In this document: piece by piece, positions 15,879-18,480 of the stretch
Position numbering within the stretch: position 1 is the first letter of the stretch
How the letters are laid out: every line of letters starts with the position of its first letter
DNA from: an uncultured Caulobacteraceae bacterium
Lineage (GTDB): Bacteria > Pseudomonadota > Alphaproteobacteria > Caulobacterales > TH1-2
Length of the DNA: 18,480 nt
Direction: 5' to 3'
NCBI GenBank assembly: GCA_937967425.1
Contig: CALBST010000417.1
Location: 1 to 18,480, forward strand
Notes under the pieces: model-generated
Databases searched by the model: none
What the model was told of the DNA's origin: nothing
What the model saw: only the letters and a program-made list of their open reading frames with translations
Translations under genes and position numbers: made by a program

Positions 15879-16364
15879 ATGAAACTAAACGAACTGGCCG
15901 ATAATCCTGGCTCAACCAAGAAGCTGATGCGCGTTGGTCGCGGCGTCGGCTCGGGCAAGGGCAAGACCGGCGGACGCGGTGTGAAGGGGCAAAAGTCCCG
16001 TCGCGGCGTCTCGATCAATGGTTTCGAAGGCGGTCAAATGCCGCTGCACATGCGTATGCCGAAGCGCGGCTTCAATGCGCTGAACAGCAAGAAGACGCAG
16101 TGGATCAACCTGACGACGCTGCAAAACGCCATCGATAACAAGAAGATCGATGCGTCGAAGGACATTACCGAAGACACGCTGGTCGAGGCCGGCGTGCTGC
16201 GCCGCAAGAAAGACGGCGTGCGCCTCCTTGCGCGCGGGGAGCTAAAAGCCAAAGTGAACATCACCGTTTCTGGCGCGTCCGCCGCGGCTATCGCCGCCGT
16301 GGAAAAGGCCGGCGGGAAGGTGACACTGCTTAATCCGCCTGCAGCGGACGAAGCAGCAGCCTAA
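15879..16364 (+). CDS. rplO: 50S ribosomal protein L15
   Basis: L15 is a late-assembly 50S protein that binds 23S rRNA. The 161-residue protein has the glycine-rich N-terminal tail [20 protein letters not shown] followed by [20 protein letters not shown], and the C-terminal globular part [20 protein letters not shown]. The C-terminus has a short Pro/Ala-rich tail. A GGAG lies eight bases before the ATG and a 64-base gap to secY follows. Confidence 0.97.
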   Translation: MKLNELADNPGSTKKLMRVGRGVGSGKGKTGGRGVKGQKSRRGVSINGFEGGQMPLHMRMPKRGFNALNSKKTQWINLTTLQNAIDNKKIDASKDITEDTLVEAGVLRRKKDGVRLLARGELKAKVNITVSGASAAAIAAVEKAGGKVTLLNPPAADEAAA

Positions 16365-16370
16365 GGTTCG

Positions 16371-16390
16371 CTCTCCGGACGGGGAGTTTT
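16371..16390 (+). other. Weak hairpin followed by TTTT in the rplO-secY gap
   Basis: CTCTCC (16371-16376) and GGGGAG (16381-16386) form 6 bp including one T-G wobble around a GGAC loop, and TTTT (16387-16390) follows at once. It has the outline of a weak terminator or attenuator between the ribosomal genes and secY. With so short a stem most transcription would be expected to pass. Confidence 0.35.
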
Positions 16391-16416
16391 CCGGCCTCGC
16401 CGGATGAAAGTCGGAG
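16390..16416 (+). other. Hairpin upstream of the secY ribosome binding site
   Basis: TCCGGC (16390-16395), loop CTC and GCCGGA (16399-16404) form a perfect 6-bp stem. GTCGGAGCA follows at 16410-16418, with GGAG at 16413-16416 twelve bases before the secY ATG. The core CGGCCTCGCCG and the GTCGGAGCA element are the same as before rplO. Confidence 0.45.
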
Positions 16417-16428
16417 CAGCGCGCCCAC

Positions 16429-17781
16429 ATGGCATCAGCCGCAGAACAACTAGCCGCAAACATCAACTTTGCGGCGTTCGCAAAGGCCACAGAGCTTCAG
16501 AAGCGCATCTGGTACACGATCCTTGCGCTGATCGTTTACCGCGTCGGCACGTTCATCCCCATTCCGGGCATTGATCCGGCTGCTTTCGCGCAAGCCTTCC
16601 AGCAGCAGGCCGGGGGCATCCTCGGCATGTTCAACACGTTCTCCGGCGGCGCCGTGGAACGCATGGCCATTTTCGCGCTGAACGTGATGCCGTACATCTC
16701 GGCGTCCATCATCATGCAGCTCTTGTCGACGTCGATCCCGTCGCTCGAGCGCCTCAAGAAAGAAGGCGAAGTCGGTCGCAAACAGATCAACCAGTACACG
16801 CGTTACCTGACGCTCGTTCTGGCCATCGTGCAGTCCTACGGCATCGCCATGGGCCTGCAATCGAGCACCGGCGTCGTCACCAATCCGGGCTGGTTCTTCG
16901 TGGCATCCACCGTCATTACTCTGACGGGCGGCACGATGTTCCTGATGTGGCTCGGCGAACAAGTGACCGCGCGCGGTGTCGGCAACGGCATCTCGCTCAT
17001 CATCTTCGCAGGCATCGTCGCGGAAATGCCGCGCGTCATCATGCAGACCTTGGCGCTCGCGCGCGCGGGCGACGTCAACATCTTCGGCGTCGCCATGCTG
17101 ACAGCTGTGCTGCTGGCCGTGATCGTCTTTGTTGTGTTCATTGAGCGCTCGCAACGGCGGCTCGTGGTTCAGTACCCGAAGCGCCAGCAAGGCAACCGGA
17201 TGTTCATGGGCGAGAGCTCGTTCCTACCGCTCAAGATCAACACCGCGGGCGTCATTCCGCCGATTTTCGCTTCATCGCTGCTGTTGTTGCCGACCACGAT
17301 TGTCAGCTTCGCCGGCATGGGGGCGAACACGCCGGAATGGGTGAACCAGCTACAGGGATATATCGGCTACGGTCAGCCGGGTCACATGGTGCTTTACGCG
17401 CTCGGCATCATCTTCTTCTGCTTCTTCTACACCTCGATCGTGTTCAATCCGGAAGAGACCGCTGACAATTTGCGTAAGTACGGCGGTTTCCTGCCGGGCA
17501 TCCGGCCGGGCAAGAAAACTGCTGAGTATCTCGATTACGTGCTGACCCGCCTGACCGTTATCGGCGCGGCGTACATCACGGCGGTCTGCTTGCTGCCGGA
17601 GATTCTGATCTCCTACTACAGTGTGCCGTTCTATCTCGGCGGCACTTCGATCCTGATCGTCATCTCGGTGACGCTCGATACTGTTGCGCAGATCCAATCG
17701 CACCTCGTCGCGCACCAGTACGAAGGACTCATCAAGCGCTCGAAGCTCCGCGGATCTGGCGGCGGGATCGTCAAGAAATGA
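16429..17781 (+). CDS. secY: Preprotein translocase subunit SecY
   Basis: SecY forms the channel of the SecYEG translocon in the inner membrane, through which SecA or the ribosome passes exported and membrane proteins. The 450-residue protein has ten expected transmembrane helices. Signatures include RVGTFIPIPGIDPAAFAQAF, a plug region around FSGGAVERMAIFALNVMPYI, ISASIIMQLL, GVGNGISLIIFAGIV, the cytoplasmic loop IERSQRRLVVQYPKRQ, LPLKINTAGVIPPIFASSLL and GGTSILIVISVTLDT near the end. It follows rplO after a 64-base gap with two small hairpins, and its stop overlaps the adk start as ATGA. Confidence 0.98.
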   Translation: MASAAEQLAANINFAAFAKATELQKRIWYTILALIVYRVGTFIPIPGIDPAAFAQAFQQQAGGILGMFNTFSGGAVERMAIFALNVMPYISASIIMQLLSTSIPSLERLKKEGEVGRKQINQYTRYLTLVLAIVQSYGIAMGLQSSTGVVTNPGWFFVASTVITLTGGTMFLMWLGEQVTARGVGNGISLIIFAGIVAEMPRVIMQTLALARAGDVNIFGVAMLTAVLLAVIVFVVFIERSQRRLVVQYPKRQQGNRMFMGESSFLPLKINTAGVIPPIFASSLLLLPTTIVSFAGMGANTPEWVNQLQGYIGYGQPGHMVLYALGIIFFCFFYTSIVFNPEETADNLRKYGGFLPGIRPGKKTAEYLDYVLTRLTVIGAAYITAVCLLPEILISYYSVPFYLGGTSILIVISVTLDTVAQIQSHLVAHQYEGLIKRSKLRGSGGGIVKK

Positions 17782-18341
17782 ACCTGATCCTGTTCGGCCC
17801 GCCGGCCGCCGGCAAAGGCACCCAGGCCAAGCGCCTCACGGCCGAACGGGGCTATGTTCAGCTCTCTACGGGCGACATGTTGCGCGCTGCGCGCAAGTCG
17901 GGCTCTGAACTCGGCCAGAAAGTCGCTGCGATCATGGACTCTGGTTCCCTCGTGTCCGATGAGATCGTTATTGCGCTGATTGAGGATGCGCTGGCGCGAA
18001 ACGAAGGCGCGCCAGGATTCATCTTCGATGGTTTTCCGCGAACAGTCGCGCAGGCCAAGGCGCTTGACGCGATGCTCGCGCGCCACGGCAAGCAAATCGA
18101 TCGCGTTGTGAGGTTGGAAGTCGATTCGCAAAAGTTGATGGATCGTATCGCCAAGCGTTTCGCGGAAGAGGGTAGGGCCGACGATAATCCGGATGCCTAC
18201 AAAGTGCGGCTCGACGCCTATATTGCGCAGACGGCGCCACTGGTGCCGTATTATGAAGGCCAGGGAAAAATGCGCAGCGTCGACGGCATGGCTGACGTCG
18301 AAACTGTCGCCAAGGGCATCGCGACGTCACTCGACGCCTAA
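17778..18341 (+). CDS. adk: Adenylate kinase (short-LID form)
   Basis: Adenylate kinase interconverts ATP plus AMP and two ADP in the cytoplasm. The P-loop is GPPAAGKGT (7-15), with Ala in place of the common Gly at residue 10. The AMP-binding region STGDMLRAA (30-38) and DGFPRT (84-89) are present. At 187 residues it is the short form: the LID is reduced to a short loop (RIAKRFAEEGRADDNPD, about 123-139) without zinc cysteines, where long forms carry about 30 more residues. The four-base overlap with secY suggests translational coupling, a common arrangement in bacteria. It is the last gene of the operon seen here: a hairpin and a convergent gene follow. Confidence 0.98.
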   Translation: MNLILFGPPAAGKGTQAKRLTAERGYVQLSTGDMLRAARKSGSELGQKVAAIMDSGSLVSDEIVIALIEDALARNEGAPGFIFDGFPRTVAQAKALDAMLARHGKQIDRVVRLEVDSQKLMDRIAKRFAEEGRADDNPDAYKVRLDAYIAQTAPLVPYYEGQGKMRSVDGMADVETVAKGIATSLDA

Positions 18342-18343
18342 GA

Positions 18344-18377
18344 GAAGCCGCCACGCGTTTTTGCGCACGGCGGCTTC
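18344..18377 (+). terminator. Probable terminator between adk and a convergent gene
   Basis: GAAGCCGCC (18344-18352) and GGCGGCTTC (18369-18377) form a perfect 9-bp stem two bases after the adk stop. The 16-base loop could add a small inner CGC/GCG stem. No T run follows on either strand, so it does not fit the strict intrinsic rule. Its place between two convergent genes makes a bidirectional 3'-end structure the likely role. Confidence 0.55.
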
Positions 18378-18397
18378 AGTTCGAATCTTGCACGCGG

Positions 18398-18480
18398 CTA
18401 AAATTTGAGAGCCGGCTTGCGTAACCGCGCGATCCAATCCGCGAATTTCGCTACGAAGTCTTCAAGCAAGCCAACGAAGC
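18398..18480 (-). CDS. 3' end of an unidentified gene (partial)
   Basis: Only the last 26 codons and the stop (TAG, complement of 18398-18400) are inside the window. The end of the protein reads FVGLLEDFVAKFADWIARLR then KPALKF, an amphipathic helix with a basic end. That is too short to assign. It is convergent with adk, with 56 bases between the stop codons. The frame stays open to the window edge, which is weak evidence for coding. No start is visible. Confidence 0.4.
   Translation of the reverse strand, partial: FVGLLEDFVAKFADWIARLRKPALKF

Overview
This window is high-GC bacterial chromosome, and its style is alphaproteobacterial. It carries a short-LID adenylate kinase directly after secY, an S14 of about 100 residues without zinc cysteines, and promoters resembling the Caulobacter-type housekeeping consensus (TTGACG, a short spacer, then a GCTANA-like box). 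A member of Caulobacterales or a related GC-rich alphaproteobacterium is a fair inference, but the species cannot be named from sequence alone.

Layout. (1) Positions 1-55 hold the 3' part of a tRNA-Gly(TCC). An unrecognised lipoprotein gene (265-1065, +) follows. (2) Positions 1076-3620 on the minus strand form a vitamin-B12 unit: a classical cobalamin riboswitch (about 3420-3620), a long leader, a BtuB-like TonB-dependent receptor, and a dodecin gene 52 bases further downstream. The dodecin ribosome binding site is buried in a perfect 11-bp hairpin. (3) tuf (EF-Tu, 3757-4947, +) has its own promoter region and a strong terminator. (4) A membrane-anchored DUF2807/GIN-type protein with a regular repeat of about 19 residues (5146-6147) sits between tuf and the S10 operon. 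(5) A 399-base spacer (6148-6546) holds a good promoter and a terminator-like hairpin followed by five T, so it looks like an attenuated S10 leader. (6) Positions 6547-18341 are the complete, tightly packed S10 and spc ribosomal protein gene string: rpsJ, rplC, rplD, rplW, rplB, rpsS, rplV, rpsC, rplP, rpmC, rpsQ, rplN, rplX, rplE, rpsN, rpsH, rplF, rplR, rpsE, rpmD, rplO, secY, adk. (7) After adk there is a hairpin and the 3' end of a convergent gene, so the usual rpsM-rpsK-rpoA-rplQ continuation does not follow directly.

The ribosomal genes build both subunits, SecY supplies the channel for membrane and exported proteins, and Adk balances adenine nucleotides. The B12 unit is independent and is expected to be shut off when cobalamin is plentiful.

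Most of the window is conserved housekeeping sequence, and I see no clearly new system such as a defence island, mobile element or CRISPR array. The points most worth checking are regulatory RNA structures (the dodecin hairpin, the S10 leader, small hairpins in the larger intergenic gaps) and arginine/glycine-rich disordered tails on the neighbouring ribosomal proteins S3 (C-terminal) and S5 (N-terminal).
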